Notes: generated by a model not told the origin, from the letters alone. Shown: positions 1-8,186, numbered from the stretch's first letter. The stretch is 60,623 nucleotides of DNA from Bradyrhizobium campsiandrae (GCF_014529705.1 NZ_JAANIH010000055.1:1-60623), one strand, 5' to 3'. Numbers and translations are program-made.

Positions 1-323
1 ATACGAATTCCGGCACTCTCAATCCGCTGTTTTATCCCGCTGCGCATTACGATTCGCCTGCTGATGTATTGAATGCGAGCGAGCTCTCTGGTCCGGAGAA
101 GCGGATCATCCTGTCGTCCTGGGCGTCCGACATGTACGCGGTCGAGTCCTGTCCCGCCCTGCGCGAGATCCCCGGCATGAGCCACACGATTCGGCTCACC
201 GATATCCTGGCCGCGCTGCGCAAACTCGACGGCGACAACGACAATGACGATCCGCCGCGCGGCGGCGGCGTCCCAATGCGGCTGCGGCGGCCCTGGGCCG
301 CCGCCGAGGGGCGGAGCACATGA
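1..323 (+). CDS. hypothetical protein, 5' end outside window
   Basis: The frame is open from the first bases, so the start lies upstream. About 106 residues are visible, including the segment SGPEKRIILSSWASDMYAVE and a charged tail with a DGDNDNDDPP stretch and an RRPW element near the C terminus. No catalytic motif or membrane segment is recognisable. Its TGA overlaps the ATG of the next small membrane-peptide gene by four bases (ATGA), so the two are probably co-translated. I do not recognise a named family. The soluble acidic protein followed by a one-helix peptide suggests a cytoplasmic protein paired with a membrane partner, but that is inference. Confidence 0.7.
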   Translation, partial: TNSGTLNPLFYPAAHYDSPADVLNASELSGPEKRIILSSWASDMYAVESCPALREIPGMSHTIRLTDILAALRKLDGDNDNDDPPRGGGVPMRLRRPWAAAEGRST

Positions 324-436
324 TGTTCACGCAAACCGTTCTGGGCCTCGTGCTGCTCGGGCAGGCCGCGGCGGTCTGCGCCGTTCCGTTTCTGGCCATG
401 CAGGGCTGGATCGTCGCGTCACGCGGCGAAGGATGA
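320..436 (+). CDS. 38-residue single-helix membrane peptide
   Basis: A short ORF starts ATGATG inside the stop of the upstream gene and encodes a hydrophobic segment of roughly 20 residues (TVLGLVLLGQAAAVCAVPFL) followed by MQGWIVASRGEG. It reads as one transmembrane helix with a short basic tail. The ATGA overlap supports translational coupling and is the main reason to accept a gene this short. Function unknown. Confidence 0.6.
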   Translation: MMFTQTVLGLVLLGQAAAVCAVPFLAMQGWIVASRGEG

Positions 437-487
437 GCCACGATCCTCCAAATTCCCTCGCCCAAGACATAGCGGCAGGTGACCAAG

Positions 488-1594
488 ATGAATGCTGTGC
501 GTCTGCTCTTGCTGGCGCTGCTGGTGCTGACACTCACGGCATCACAGCCTGCTGCAGGCCAAATCCCCGATCTGAAGACCGGCGGCTCGGTGCCGACCCT
601 GGCGCCGCTGGTGCGCCAGGTGACGCCGGCCGTGGTCAACATCTCCGTGCACGGTCGCGTGCGCGAGGACAATCCGCTCTATCGCGATCCGATCTTCCGC
701 GAATTCTTCGACGTCCCCCGGCAGATCGAGAAGGAGGTCAATGCGACCGGCTCGGGCGTGATCGTCGATGCCCAGCGCGGCTACGTGTTGACCAACAATC
801 ACGTAGTCGAAGGTACCTCCGCCGTGCAGATCACGACCAAGGACGGTCGGCAGTTTTCGGCCAAGGTGGTCGGGCGCGATCCGCCGACGGACGTTGCCGT
901 GCTGCAGATCCAGAACCCGGCCGGCCTCAAGGCGCTTGCCTTCGGCGACAGCGACACGCTCGAGGTCGGCGACTTCGTGCTCGCGATCGGAAATCCCTTC
1001 GGCCTCGGCCAGACCGTGACATCGGGGCTCGTCAGCGCGTTGGGCCGGACCGGTCTCGGCAAGCAGGGCTATGAGGATTTCATCCAGACCGATGCCGCGA
1101 TCAATCCTGGCAATTCCGGCGGCGCGCTGGTCAGCCTCCGCGGCGAGCTGGTGGGTATCAACTCGGCGATCATCTCGCCCGCCGGCGGCAATGTCGGGAT
1201 CGGCTTCGCCATTCCGGTCAACATGGCGCGCAAGGTGATGGAGCAGATCATCGCCAATGGCCGCGTCGAGCGCGGTCGTATCGGCATCTCGCTCAAGGAT
1301 CCGCTTCCCTCGGTCAACAAGGGATTGACCCAGGGGGCCGTCATCGCCGAGGTCGCCGCGGATTCGCCCGCGGACAGGGCCGGCTTGCGCAAAGGGGATG
1401 TCGTCACCGCGGCCGACGACCGCCCGATCCGCACCGCCGCCCAGCTCCGCAACACGATCGGCCTTGCCCGGGTCGGCGAACATGTGAGGCTCTCCGTGCT
1501 GCGTAACGGTGCTCCGCTCGCCGTGAGCGTCAGGGTCGCGCCCGCAAGTGAATCCAGCAGCGCCCTCGCAGGGCCCAATCGCCTCCTTCGTTGA
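488..1594 (+). CDS. HtrA/DegP-type periplasmic serine protease with one PDZ domain
   Basis: This 368-residue protein starts with a signal peptide (hydrophobic residues 5-18, likely cleavage after the PAAG near residue 24). The trypsin-like domain carries a complete triad: His105 in TNNHVVEG, Asp135 in TDVAVLQ and Ser210 in NPGNSGGALV. A single PDZ-like domain occupies about residues 260-355. It is shorter than classic DegP (two PDZ domains) and resembles DegS/DegQ-like housekeeping proteases acting on misfolded envelope proteins. The ATG at 488 is preferred over the in-frame GTG nine bases upstream because AGGTG sits at good spacing before it. A strong hairpin follows the stop. Confidence 0.93.
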   Translation: MNAVRLLLLALLVLTLTASQPAAGQIPDLKTGGSVPTLAPLVRQVTPAVVNISVHGRVREDNPLYRDPIFREFFDVPRQIEKEVNATGSGVIVDAQRGYVLTNNHVVEGTSAVQITTKDGRQFSAKVVGRDPPTDVAVLQIQNPAGLKALAFGDSDTLEVGDFVLAIGNPFGLGQTVTSGLVSALGRTGLGKQGYEDFIQTDAAINPGNSGGALVSLRGELVGINSAIISPAGGNVGIGFAIPVNMARKVMEQIIANGRVERGRIGISLKDPLPSVNKGLTQGAVIAEVAADSPADRAGLRKGDVVTAADDRPIRTAAQLRNTIGLARVGEHVRLSVLRNGAPLAVSVRVAPASESSSALAGPNRLLR

Positions 1595-1599
1595 ACGGA

Positions 1600-1640
1600 T
1601 CGCAGGGGTTGCGCCGAAGCATCGGCGATCTCCCCTGCGA
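1600..1640. terminator. bidirectional hairpin terminator between convergent genes
   Basis: A nine-base perfect stem (TCGCAGGGG with CCCCTGCGA) encloses a second stem (CGCCG/CGGCG, six-base loop). It lies between the stop of the HtrA-type protease and the stop of the convergent small gene, so it could end transcription from both sides. There is no T-tract, so termination strength is uncertain. Confidence 0.6.
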
Positions 1641-1665
1641 GGGTGGCGAGCCGCATGACCGTGGC

Positions 1666-1842
1666 TCAGGCTGCGCGGTGATCCTGCTCGCGTTGCAAAT
1701 CTCTGATCAGCCGCAGCTCGCGCTCGATGCGCTGGCGATAGAGCTCGCGTTCTTGCTCGGTCTTTGCGCTTGCCAGAAGCAGCTCGTAATGGCCGATCAC
1801 CTTTTCGCTGCCGCGAATGAGCAGCGCTCGCTGGCTGGTCAT
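1666..1842 (-). CDS. small charged helical protein, 58 residues
   Basis: The protein begins MTSQRALLIRGSEKVIGHYE and is rich in Glu, Arg and Leu throughout (for example ERELYRQRIERELRLIRDLQ), which predicts one long amphipathic helix, perhaps a coiled coil. Its ATG overlaps the stop of the upstream small gene (ATGA), so the two form an operon. It is shorter than usual gene-calling limits. No family recognised. Two short helical, highly charged proteins made together could form a heteromeric coiled coil, but this is speculation. Confidence 0.65.
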   Translation of the reverse strand: MTSQRALLIRGSEKVIGHYELLLASAKTEQERELYRQRIERELRLIRDLQREQDHRAA

Positions 1843-2057
1843 TGCATTGCTCCCCTCGCATCGACCGGCGCCTGGGCGGCACAGAGAGCAACCGGGAAGG
1901 TGGCTGCGGTCAGGCTTTCGAGCGCCGACCTTTCTTCTGTGAGGCGCCTGTCAATGAACTGGCGCTCGAGCTCCGACAGCCTGGTCTTCAGAAGGCGCCG
2001 GTAGCGGTGGATGTTGTTACGGTGTGCGCGAATGCGGGCCAAATTCTCGTCGAGCAT
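1839..2057 (-). CDS. small helical protein, 72 residues
   Basis: The sequence begins MLDENLARIRAHRNNIHRYR and continues RLLKTRLSELERQFIDRRL, a strongly charged helical pattern, ending with an Ala-rich tail. The start is set by an ATG following GGAGACG at good spacing. The stop overlaps the start of the next 58-residue gene. Proteins of this appearance are common hypothetical proteins in Bradyrhizobium, to my recollection; no function is known to me. Confidence 0.7.
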   Translation of the reverse strand: MLDENLARIRAHRNNIHRYRRLLKTRLSELERQFIDRRLTEERSALESLTAATFPVALCAAQAPVDARGAMQ

Positions 2058-2196
2058 CGTCGTCTCTCCAGACGGTCGCGTTGGGTCCTTTGATTTTCGA
2101 GGGCGAGAAACAGCTTTCTCGGCGCAAAAAATATGCAGCCGGAATTCCGTGTCAAGAGGATTGCGAGGCGTCGTCGAGCATCTCTCGTCGCAGGAA

Positions 2197-3096
2197 TTAC
2201 GACAGCTCGATCGGCGCGCCGCGGCCGCTGAGCTCCTCATCGAGGCGCAGATAATGGGCGAGATAGTCGTGCAGCGCGGTCGCCGCCTTCGAGGTCGCAC
2301 CGCTGGATTTGTAAAGCAGCAGCTCGATCTTCGGCAGCGGCGGCAGGCCCTCATTCGGGCCGATCTCCCGCATCGCCGGCACCAGCGCGCTGCGGCCGAG
2401 CACGGTGACCGCCATGCCGGCGAACGCCGCGGCCTGCAGGCCGCCGACGCTTTCGCTGACGCAGGCGATGCGCCAGCGCAGGCTCGCGCGCTCGAGCGTA
2501 TCGATGGCGTAGTCGCGGTAGATGTTGCCCGGCGGCAGCAGCGCCAGCGGGATCGGGCGTTCCTGATGCGCGGCGGATTGCTCGCCCGTCATCCACACCA
2601 GTTGCTCGCGCCGCACCACCTGGCCGCCAGTGAAATCGTTCATGCGGGTGACGAGCGCGATGTCGACGTCGCCGCGCTTGACCAGGCCGACCAGCGGCGT
2701 CGACAGCGCGCAGTTGAGCTCGACCTGCACGCGCGGAAACGACTTTCGGAATACGCTGAGGATCTGCGGCAGCATGAACGCCGCATAGAGGTCGGGCGTG
2801 CCGAGCACCACCTGGCCCTCGATCTCCTGCGACGCCAGCTGCGAGATCAGCTCGTCATGCAACCTCAGGATGGATTTGGCGTAGGTGAGGACGGTGGTGC
2901 CGTCGTCGGTCAGCGTCAGCCTGCGGCCGCCATGCTCGAACAGCTGCTTGCCGGTCAGCTCCTCCAGCCGCTGCAATTGCAGCGTGATCGCCGGCTGGGT
3001 GCGGCCGAGCCGTCGCGCGGTCTCGGTGATGCTGCCGGTCTCGACCACCGAGATCAGCGACCGGAGCATACGGATGTCGAGACTGATGAGGTTCAT
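2197..3096 (-). CDS. LysR-family transcriptional regulator
   Basis: The 299-residue protein has an N-terminal winged helix-turn-helix at about residues 8-65, with the signature SITETARRLGRTQPAITLQL, and a C-terminal periplasmic-binding-protein-like effector domain from about residue 90. Length is typical of the family. It is divergent from a Bug/TctC-type binding protein and the SDR/hydrolase genes beyond, the usual arrangement of a LysR regulator with its target operon; the inducer would be a substrate or intermediate of that pathway (inference). An inverted repeat in the shared intergenic region is a plausible operator. Confidence 0.92.
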   Translation of the reverse strand: MNLISLDIRMLRSLISVVETGSITETARRLGRTQPAITLQLQRLEELTGKQLFEHGGRRLTLTDDGTTVLTYAKSILRLHDELISQLASQEIEGQVVLGTPDLYAAFMLPQILSVFRKSFPRVQVELNCALSTPLVGLVKRGDVDIALVTRMNDFTGGQVVRREQLVWMTGEQSAAHQERPIPLALLPPGNIYRDYAIDTLERASLRWRIACVSESVGGLQAAAFAGMAVTVLGRSALVPAMREIGPNEGLPPLPKIELLLYKSSGATSKAATALHDYLAHYLRLDEELSGRGAPIELS

Positions 3097-3154
3097 GCGG
3101 GGTCCATGTCGCCCAGAATTTATGCAAGTTCCATGCTAGGGGCGGCGGACGGGG

Positions 3155-3185
3155 ATTGCCGCAAGAATAACCGGGCTGCGGCAAT
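3155..3185. promoter_or_regulatory. dyad between divergent LysR gene and transport operon
   Basis: ATTGCCGC and GCGGCAAT form a perfect eight-base inverted repeat separated by 15 bases, followed by a short T run. It lies about 60 bases upstream of the LysR start and 200 bases upstream of the binding-protein start. LysR regulators usually bind interrupted dyads containing T-N11-A in such a position, so an autoregulatory operator is the first guess. The T run also allows a terminator. The rest of the 3097-3387 gap shows nothing else I can support. Confidence 0.45.
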
Positions 3186-3387
3186 TTTTCGAGATTCCGC
3201 TGGCCTGCGTTCCCGAGAAACTAACTGAGAACGAAGCCTGCTCGTGACAATGCGAGACCCGACCGCAATGGTGCAGGCCATTGCAAATGCTGCGATCTCA
3301 CCCGGCTTGACGACGTCGGGAAGTTGAGGCCATTGCTGGCGGTGTGATGAATCAAACAACAACAAGACAAACATCAAGGAAGTGCCC

Positions 3388-4359
3388 ATGCGCGGGGTTA
3401 TGCGACGCACCTTTCTGGCCGCCTGTGCGGCCGTTCTGTTCTCCGGCGCGGCTCTAGCGCAGGATTACCCTTCCCGGCCCGTCAAGATCATCGTTCCGTT
3501 CCCGGCCGGCGGCTCCAACGACATCATCGCCCGTATCGTCGCTCAGAAGCTGACCGAACGGAACGGCCAGACCTTCCTGGTCGAAAATCGCGGCGGCGCC
3601 GGCGGCAATATCGGCGCCGAGGCCGCCGCGAGCGCAGAGCCCGACGGCTATACGCTGCTTCTGACCGCTCCTCCTCCGCTGACCATTAACGGCTCGCTCT
3701 ACAAGAAGCTGCCGTTCGATCCGGCCAAGGCGTTTGCCCCGGTGGCCCTGATCGCCTCGGTGCCGATCGTGCTGGTCATCAATCCCTCGGTACCGGCCAA
3801 GAACGTCGGCGAGCTGATCGCGCTCGCCAAGGCCAAGCCGGGCTCGCTGAATTTCGGCTCGTCGGGAATCGGCTCGACCAATCATCTCGCCGGCGAACTG
3901 CTCAAGAGCATGGCCGGCATCGACATCGTGCATGTGCCCTATCGCGGCGCCGCGCCGGCGATGAATGACCTGCTCGCCGGGCAGATTCCCTTCATGTTCG
4001 ACAATATGCCGGCGGTGCTTCCGCAGGTGCAGGGCAAGGCGATCAATGCGATTGCCGTCGCCGGCACCAAACGCGCTGAAGCGCTGCCCGACGTGCCGAC
4101 GGTTGCGGAAACCGTTCCCGGCTTCGAGGCCTCGTCCTGGTTCGGGCTGGTCGCGCCCGCGAAAACGCCGGAGCCTGCACTTGCCAAGCTCAGCGATGAG
4201 CTCGAGACGATCCTGAAGATGCCTGACGTCAAGAAGCGGCTTGCCGAGCTCGGCGCCGAGCCTGGCGCAATGTTCGGCCCTGCCTTCGGGCAGTTCATGG
4301 CGGACGAGACCACGAAGTGGGGCAAGCTCGTCAAGGCCTCCGGCGCCACGGTGGATTGA
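3388..4359 (+). CDS. Bug/TctC-family tripartite-transporter substrate-binding protein
   Basis: The 323-residue precursor has a signal peptide (MRRTFLAACAAVLFSGAALA) and the family hallmarks YPSRPVKIIVPFPAGGSNDI near the mature N terminus, ENRGGAGGNIGAEAAA, and the later HVPYRGAAPAMNDLLAG segment. Bug proteins bind carboxylates, amides or aromatic acids in the periplasm for tripartite tricarboxylate transporters; no TctA/TctB membrane genes are adjacent, as is usual for orphan Bug genes. The ATG at 3388 is chosen because AAGGAAG lies upstream at proper spacing; a GTG six bases earlier is less likely. It heads the operon with the SDR and hydrolase genes. Confidence 0.92.
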   Translation: MRGVMRRTFLAACAAVLFSGAALAQDYPSRPVKIIVPFPAGGSNDIIARIVAQKLTERNGQTFLVENRGGAGGNIGAEAAASAEPDGYTLLLTAPPPLTINGSLYKKLPFDPAKAFAPVALIASVPIVLVINPSVPAKNVGELIALAKAKPGSLNFGSSGIGSTNHLAGELLKSMAGIDIVHVPYRGAAPAMNDLLAGQIPFMFDNMPAVLPQVQGKAINAIAVAGTKRAEALPDVPTVAETVPGFEASSWFGLVAPAKTPEPALAKLSDELETILKMPDVKKRLAELGAEPGAMFGPAFGQFMADETTKWGKLVKASGATVD

Positions 4360-4369
4360 GGGTCGCGTC

Positions 4370-5158
4370 ATGGATCTCAATCTGGGCGGCAAGGTTGCCG
4401 TCGTCACCGGCGGCAGCATCGGCATTGGCCGCGCCATTGCCGCCGAGCTCGCGCGCGAGCAGGCGCACGTGGTCATCGTCGCGCGCGACGCCGAGCGGCT
4501 GGCGGCGGCGGCGGCGGAGATGTCGCGCGACACCGGCCGGCGTGTGATCGCCTGCGCCGGTGACATGACCAAGCCCGACGATATCGCCCGCGCAATGGTG
4601 ACCGCGCGCGAGGCCTTCGGCCGGATCGATATTCTCGTCAATAATGCGGGCGCATCGCCGATGGGGAGGATCGCCGAGACGCCGGATGCGATCTGGGCCA
4701 AGTCTATCGAGCTGAAGCTGCTGGGCTACATGCGCTGTGCGCGCAACGTGCTGCCGGAGATGCGCGACCGACGCTGGGGTCGAATCATCAACATCATCGG
4801 CCGCAGCGGACATCAGCCGCGCGCGGCCTATCTGGCCGGCGGCGCGGTCAACGCCGCACTGCTGAATTTCACGCTGGCGCTCGCCGAGGAATGCGCTCCC
4901 GACAATGTGCTGGTCACCGGCGTCAATCCCGGACCGGTGCAGACCGATCGCTGGGACAGCCTCATCTCCCAGGGCGCGGCGATCTCGGGGCAGGATCAGG
5001 GCGCGACCAATGCGGCTGCGATTGCCTCGGTGCCGCTCGGCCGGGTCGGGCAGCCGCACGAGGTGTCGGGCCTCGTCGCGTTCCTCTGTTCGGATCGCGC
5101 CTCCTTCATTACTGGTACCTGCATCAATGTCGATGGCGGTGGAACGAGGTGTATCTGA
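4370..5158 (+). CDS. SDR-family protein with altered catalytic residues
   Basis: The 262-residue protein has the Rossmann glycine motif TGGSIGIGRA (residues 13-22), NNAG at 91-94 and the C-terminal INVDGGG segment, so a short-chain dehydrogenase fold binding NAD(P) is clear. The catalytic region is unusual: around Tyr154 it reads AAYLAGGAVNAAL, placing Gly158 where the family YxxxK lysine should be, and the serine position reads NIIGRSG. This may be a divergent SDR subgroup with another chemistry or a non-catalytic role. Its TGA overlaps the start of the next gene by one base (TGATG). Confidence 0.88.
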   Translation: MDLNLGGKVAVVTGGSIGIGRAIAAELAREQAHVVIVARDAERLAAAAAEMSRDTGRRVIACAGDMTKPDDIARAMVTAREAFGRIDILVNNAGASPMGRIAETPDAIWAKSIELKLLGYMRCARNVLPEMRDRRWGRIINIIGRSGHQPRAAYLAGGAVNAALLNFTLALAEECAPDNVLVTGVNPGPVQTDRWDSLISQGAAISGQDQGATNAAAIASVPLGRVGQPHEVSGLVAFLCSDRASFITGTCINVDGGGTRCI

Positions 5159-5976
5159 TGGGTAGCGAACTGCGGAAGATCGGTGTCAGCGAGGATTGCG
5201 AGCTTGCGGTCCGCATCGACGATTATCTGCTGCCATGGGACACCAGGCCGGCGGTCGTGATGCTGCACGGGCTCGCCGAAAGCGGCGAGGCGTTCCGCCG
5301 CTGGGTGCCGTATTTCGCCACGCATCACCTGGTGGTGCGGCCCGATCTGCGCGGCTACGGCGATTCGACGCCGATGCCGGGCACCTATCCCTATCGCTTC
5401 GCGGGCCTCGGCGATGACATCGTCCGCATGCTCGACGCGTTGAAGCTCGACCGTGTGTTCCTGGTCGGTGGCAAGATCGGTGGCACGCTGGCGATGCACC
5501 TGACGGCCAAACACCCGGATCGCGTGATCGCGGTTGCCGCGGTCGGTGCGCCGGCCTCGCTCACCTCGTTCGATCAGCGGGCGCCGGCCTGGCGCAAGCA
5601 GATCCGCGAGCAGGGCGTCGAGCCCTGGGTGCGTGAGACCACGGCGGGCCGGCTCGGTTCTTCGCTGCCGCCGGCGGCGCTGGATTGGTGGATCAGGCTG
5701 ATGTCGAAGACCAGGGCTTCGACGCTGGAGGCCTTCCTCCAGATGGTGCCGACGGTCGACGTCACCGGTGAGCTTCCGTCCATCAGGCGTCCCGCGCTGG
5801 TGATCACCACCACCGGCTCCGGTCTCGGCGACGTCGCCTCGGTGAAGGCGTGGCAGGAGACGATTCCGGGATCGAAGCTCGAAGTGTTGCCCGGCGATTC
5901 CTATCACGTCGCTGCAACCGACCCCGATGTCTGCGCGCAAAAAGTTCGTGCGTTCTTCGATCGCGTCGCGACTTAA
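5158..5976 (+). CDS. alpha/beta-hydrolase-fold protein lacking nucleophile serine
   Basis: The 272-residue protein shows the fold markers VVMLHGLAESG (oxyanion region, about 33-43), RPDLRGYGDS (61-70) and a C-terminal GDSYHV with the expected histidine (His250); an acid candidate is Asp225. The nucleophile elbow, normally GxSxG, reads GGKIGG, putting Lys106 at the Ser/Asp/Cys position. Either it has lost hydrolysis or it uses different chemistry. It is translationally coupled to the SDR gene and followed by a strong hairpin. An enol-lactonase or C-C hydrolase role would be the default guess for this context, but the substitution argues for caution. Confidence 0.88.
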   Translation: MGSELRKIGVSEDCELAVRIDDYLLPWDTRPAVVMLHGLAESGEAFRRWVPYFATHHLVVRPDLRGYGDSTPMPGTYPYRFAGLGDDIVRMLDALKLDRVFLVGGKIGGTLAMHLTAKHPDRVIAVAAVGAPASLTSFDQRAPAWRKQIREQGVEPWVRETTAGRLGSSLPPAALDWWIRLMSKTRASTLEAFLQMVPTVDVTGELPSIRRPALVITTTGSGLGDVASVKAWQETIPGSKLEVLPGDSYHVAATDPDVCAQKVRAFFDRVAT

Positions 5977-5984
5977 GGCGTACA

Positions 5985-6005
5985 GGGCGGGCCATTGGCC
6001 CGCCC
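5985..6005 (+). terminator. hairpin terminator after the hydrolase gene
   Basis: GGGCGGGCC and GGCCCGCCC pair perfectly over nine bases with a three-base ATT loop, eight bases after the hydrolase stop, followed by GTCGTTT. It fits an intrinsic terminator with a weak T tract and separates the binding-protein/SDR/hydrolase operon from the FAH-family gene. Confidence 0.75.
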
Positions 6006-6064
6006 GTCGTTTGACTCTATGATGATCGCTCGACAAGAAACGGGACCTATCAGGGAGAGAAGCC

Positions 6065-6856
6065 GTGACAACGACCACGCGACGCAGCGTGCTCACCGCC
6101 GCAGCCGCGATGACCGCGGCGGGCCTCACGGAGGTGGCACCGGCCGCCGCCCAGGCCGGACCGAAGCCGATCTTCCCGGTGCCGATGGTTGCGATCCCGA
6201 TCGTCGGCGAGAGCCAGGTATTCCAGGTCCGCCGCATCTATTGCATCGGCCGCAACTATGCCGCGCACGCGATCGAGCGCGGCTCGGATCCGAACCGCGA
6301 GCCACCGTTCTTCTTCCAGAAGCCGACCGACGCGATCCAGAACGTCGCGATTGGCGAAGTCGCCGACCATCCCTATCCGTCGCTGACCAAGAACTATCAT
6401 CACGAGGTCGAGCTGGTCGCGGCGCTGAAATCCGGCGGCACCAACATCCCGGCCGACAAGGCGCTCGACCATGTCTACGGCTACGCGCTCGGCCTCGACA
6501 TGACCCGCCGCGATCTCCAGAACGGCATGGCCGCGGAGAAGAAACCGTGGGAAATCGGCAAGAGCTTTGACCACGCCGCGGTGATCGGCCCGATCCACCC
6601 GGCCAGCAAGACCGGTCATTTCGAGAAGGGCGCGATCTCGCTCGCGATCAACGGCAACGTGAAGCAGAGCTCGGATCTCAGCAAGATGATCTGGAGCGTC
6701 GCCGAGCAGATCGCAAAGCTGTCGGAGGCGTTCGAGCTGAAGGCTGGCGACATCATCTATTCCGGCACGCCGGAGAATGTCGGCCCGGTCGTGAAGGGCG
6801 ACGTGCTCCTGTGCAAGCTCGAAGGCCTGCCTGACATGTCGATCAAGATCGTCTGA
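6065..6856 (+). CDS. fumarylacetoacetate-hydrolase-family protein with Tat signal
   Basis: The 263-residue protein starts at a GTG preceded by GGGAGAG. Residues 1-30 form a twin-arginine signal (TRRSVLTAAAAMTAAG, then an Ala-rich region ending AAAQA). The catalytic domain has the FAH metal site: Glu114 and Glu116 in HHEVELVAAL and Asp145 in GLDMTRRDLQ, plus GRNYAAHA near residue 62. Family members hydrolyse or decarboxylate beta-diketo acids such as acylpyruvates, using Mg2+ or Mn2+. They are normally cytoplasmic, so export is unusual. It is convergent with the CitE-like gene. Confidence 0.9.
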   Translation: MTTTTRRSVLTAAAAMTAAGLTEVAPAAAQAGPKPIFPVPMVAIPIVGESQVFQVRRIYCIGRNYAAHAIERGSDPNREPPFFFQKPTDAIQNVAIGEVADHPYPSLTKNYHHEVELVAALKSGGTNIPADKALDHVYGYALGLDMTRRDLQNGMAAEKKPWEIGKSFDHAAVIGPIHPASKTGHFEKGAISLAINGNVKQSSDLSKMIWSVAEQIAKLSEAFELKAGDIIYSGTPENVGPVVKGDVLLCKLEGLPDMSIKIV

Positions 6857-6882
6857 TCGCCGTCCGGGAGGTACCCCGCTTC

Positions 6883-7734
6883 CTAGGGCTGGCCGAGGAT
6901 CTTCTTCGCGGCGCGAAGATGCGGCTTGTCGATCATCTGGCCGTCGAGCCGCAGCGTGCCGGAGTTGGGATTGCTCGCGAACGCTGCGATCACCTTCTTC
7001 GCCCAAATGCGCTCGGCCTCGGTCGGCTCGAACGCTGCATTGACGATGTCGACATGCTTGGGATGGATCAGCGCCTTGGCCGAAAAGCCATTGCGCCGGG
7101 CTGCGCGCGTCTCGGCTTCGAGGCCGGCGAGATTGTCGATGTCGGTATAAACGGTGTCGATCGGTGCCACGTCCGCCGCGGCCGCCGCCATCAGGCAGAG
7201 GTCGCGCGCGAGACGATAGGGGCTGTGGAACACGCCGCCTGACGCCTTCTCGGTGGCGCCGAGCGAGGCGGAGAGATCTTCCGCGCCCCACATCAGGCCG
7301 GCAAGGCGAGGCGAGCAGCCCTTGTAGCTGCCGAGACCGAAGATCGCGCTCGCGGTTTCGGTCGCGACGCAGACGATACGCGTCGCGCCAACCGTGAGGC
7401 CGGACGCAGCTTCCAGGGCCTCGAGCCAGGTGGCGACCTGGCGCACGTCGTCGCCGCCTTGCGATTTCGGCAGCACGATGCCGTCGGGCCTGCCCGGCAT
7501 CACCGCGGCGAGATCGGTCAGCGTCATGCCGGTCTCGAGCGCGTTGACGCGCACATAGAGAAGATGCGGGCCGGGGCGGCGCTTCAGCATCGCCAGCGTC
7601 AGCCCGCGCGCCTCCGGCTTCTTTTCGGCGACGACGGAATCCTCGAGATCGATGATCAGCGCGTCGGCCTTGCCTTCGCTCGCCTTCTCGAACTTGCGCG
7701 GGGAATCGCCCGGCACGAACAGCATGGATCGCAT
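6883..7734 (-). CDS. HpcH/HpaI (CitE-like) acyl-CoA lyase
   Basis: The 283-residue protein begins MRSMLFVPGDSPRKFEKASE and contains DLEDSV (about residue 29), VRVNALETG, and a central VATETASAIFGL segment with the metal and CoA-binding residues of the CitE/malyl-CoA lyase TIM barrel. Such enzymes cleave malyl-, methylmalyl- or citramalyl-CoA. The ATG used overlaps the stop of the MaoC gene by one base (TGATG), better than an upstream in-frame GTG. Paired with a MaoC hydratase, a likely reaction is cleavage of citramalyl-CoA or a related beta-hydroxyacyl-CoA into acetyl-CoA and a 2-oxoacid (inference). Confidence 0.9.
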   Translation of the reverse strand: MRSMLFVPGDSPRKFEKASEGKADALIIDLEDSVVAEKKPEARGLTLAMLKRRPGPHLLYVRVNALETGMTLTDLAAVMPGRPDGIVLPKSQGGDDVRQVATWLEALEAASGLTVGATRIVCVATETASAIFGLGSYKGCSPRLAGLMWGAEDLSASLGATEKASGGVFHSPYRLARDLCLMAAAAADVAPIDTVYTDIDNLAGLEAETRAARRNGFSAKALIHPKHVDIVNAAFEPTEAERIWAKKVIAAFASNPNSGTLRLDGQMIDKPHLRAAKKILGQP

Positions 7735-8186
7735 CAGACCGGCCTCTTGTGCATCATCGCCATGCGGCGGCATGTGCCGACGATCTCGTCGTTCTGGTTC
7801 AAGGCATGATGCTCGAACTCGACGATGCCCGCTCTCGGGCGCGATTTGGATTCCCTCAACGAAAGCACCTTCGTCGTCGCCCGCAAGGTGTCGCCATGGA
7901 AGACCGGCTTCGGAAAGGTCACCTCGGTCATGCCGAGATTGGCGACGGTGGTGCCCAGGGTCGTATCATAGACCGTCATGCCGATCATGATGCCGAGGGT
8001 GTAAAGGCTGTTGAAAATGCGCTGGCCGAACTCGGTCTTCTCGGCGAAATGCGCGTCGATGTGCAGCGGCTGCGGGTTGAGCGTCAGCAGGCTGAACAGG
8101 GTGTTGTCCATTTCCGTGACGGTCCGGGTCAGCGGATGCCTGAACTCCTGGCCCACGGAAAAGTCCTCGAAATAGAGTCCGGCCAT
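7734..8186 (-). CDS. MaoC-family acyl-CoA hydratase
   Basis: The 150-residue single hot-dog domain has the hydratase segment LNPQPLHIDAHFAEKTEFGQ (residues 36-55). The family histidine is kept (His42), but the Asp of the usual GDxNPLH motif is Asn37. Mesaconyl-CoA-hydratase-like MaoC proteins have similar variants, to my recollection, and the coupled CitE-like lyase fits hydration of an enoyl-CoA followed by cleavage. It is the first gene of a two-gene operon divergent from the acyl-CoA dehydrogenase. The substrate is not readable from the sequence. Confidence 0.88.
   Translation of the reverse strand: MAGLYFEDFSVGQEFRHPLTRTVTEMDNTLFSLLTLNPQPLHIDAHFAEKTEFGQRIFNSLYTLGIMIGMTVYDTTLGTTVANLGMTEVTFPKPVFHGDTLRATTKVLSLRESKSRPRAGIVEFEHHALNQNDEIVGTCRRMAMMHKRPV

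Noticed and set aside
542..1891. Long minus-strand ORF opposite the HtrA-type protease
   Set aside because: Codon-shadow ORF of a GC-rich gene: composition is Asp/Arg/His-rich with no domain, and the plus strand has a clear protease.
1591..2004. 137-residue plus-strand ORF after the protease
   Set aside because: Overlaps two better-supported minus-strand small genes with ATGA coupling; also crosses the terminator.
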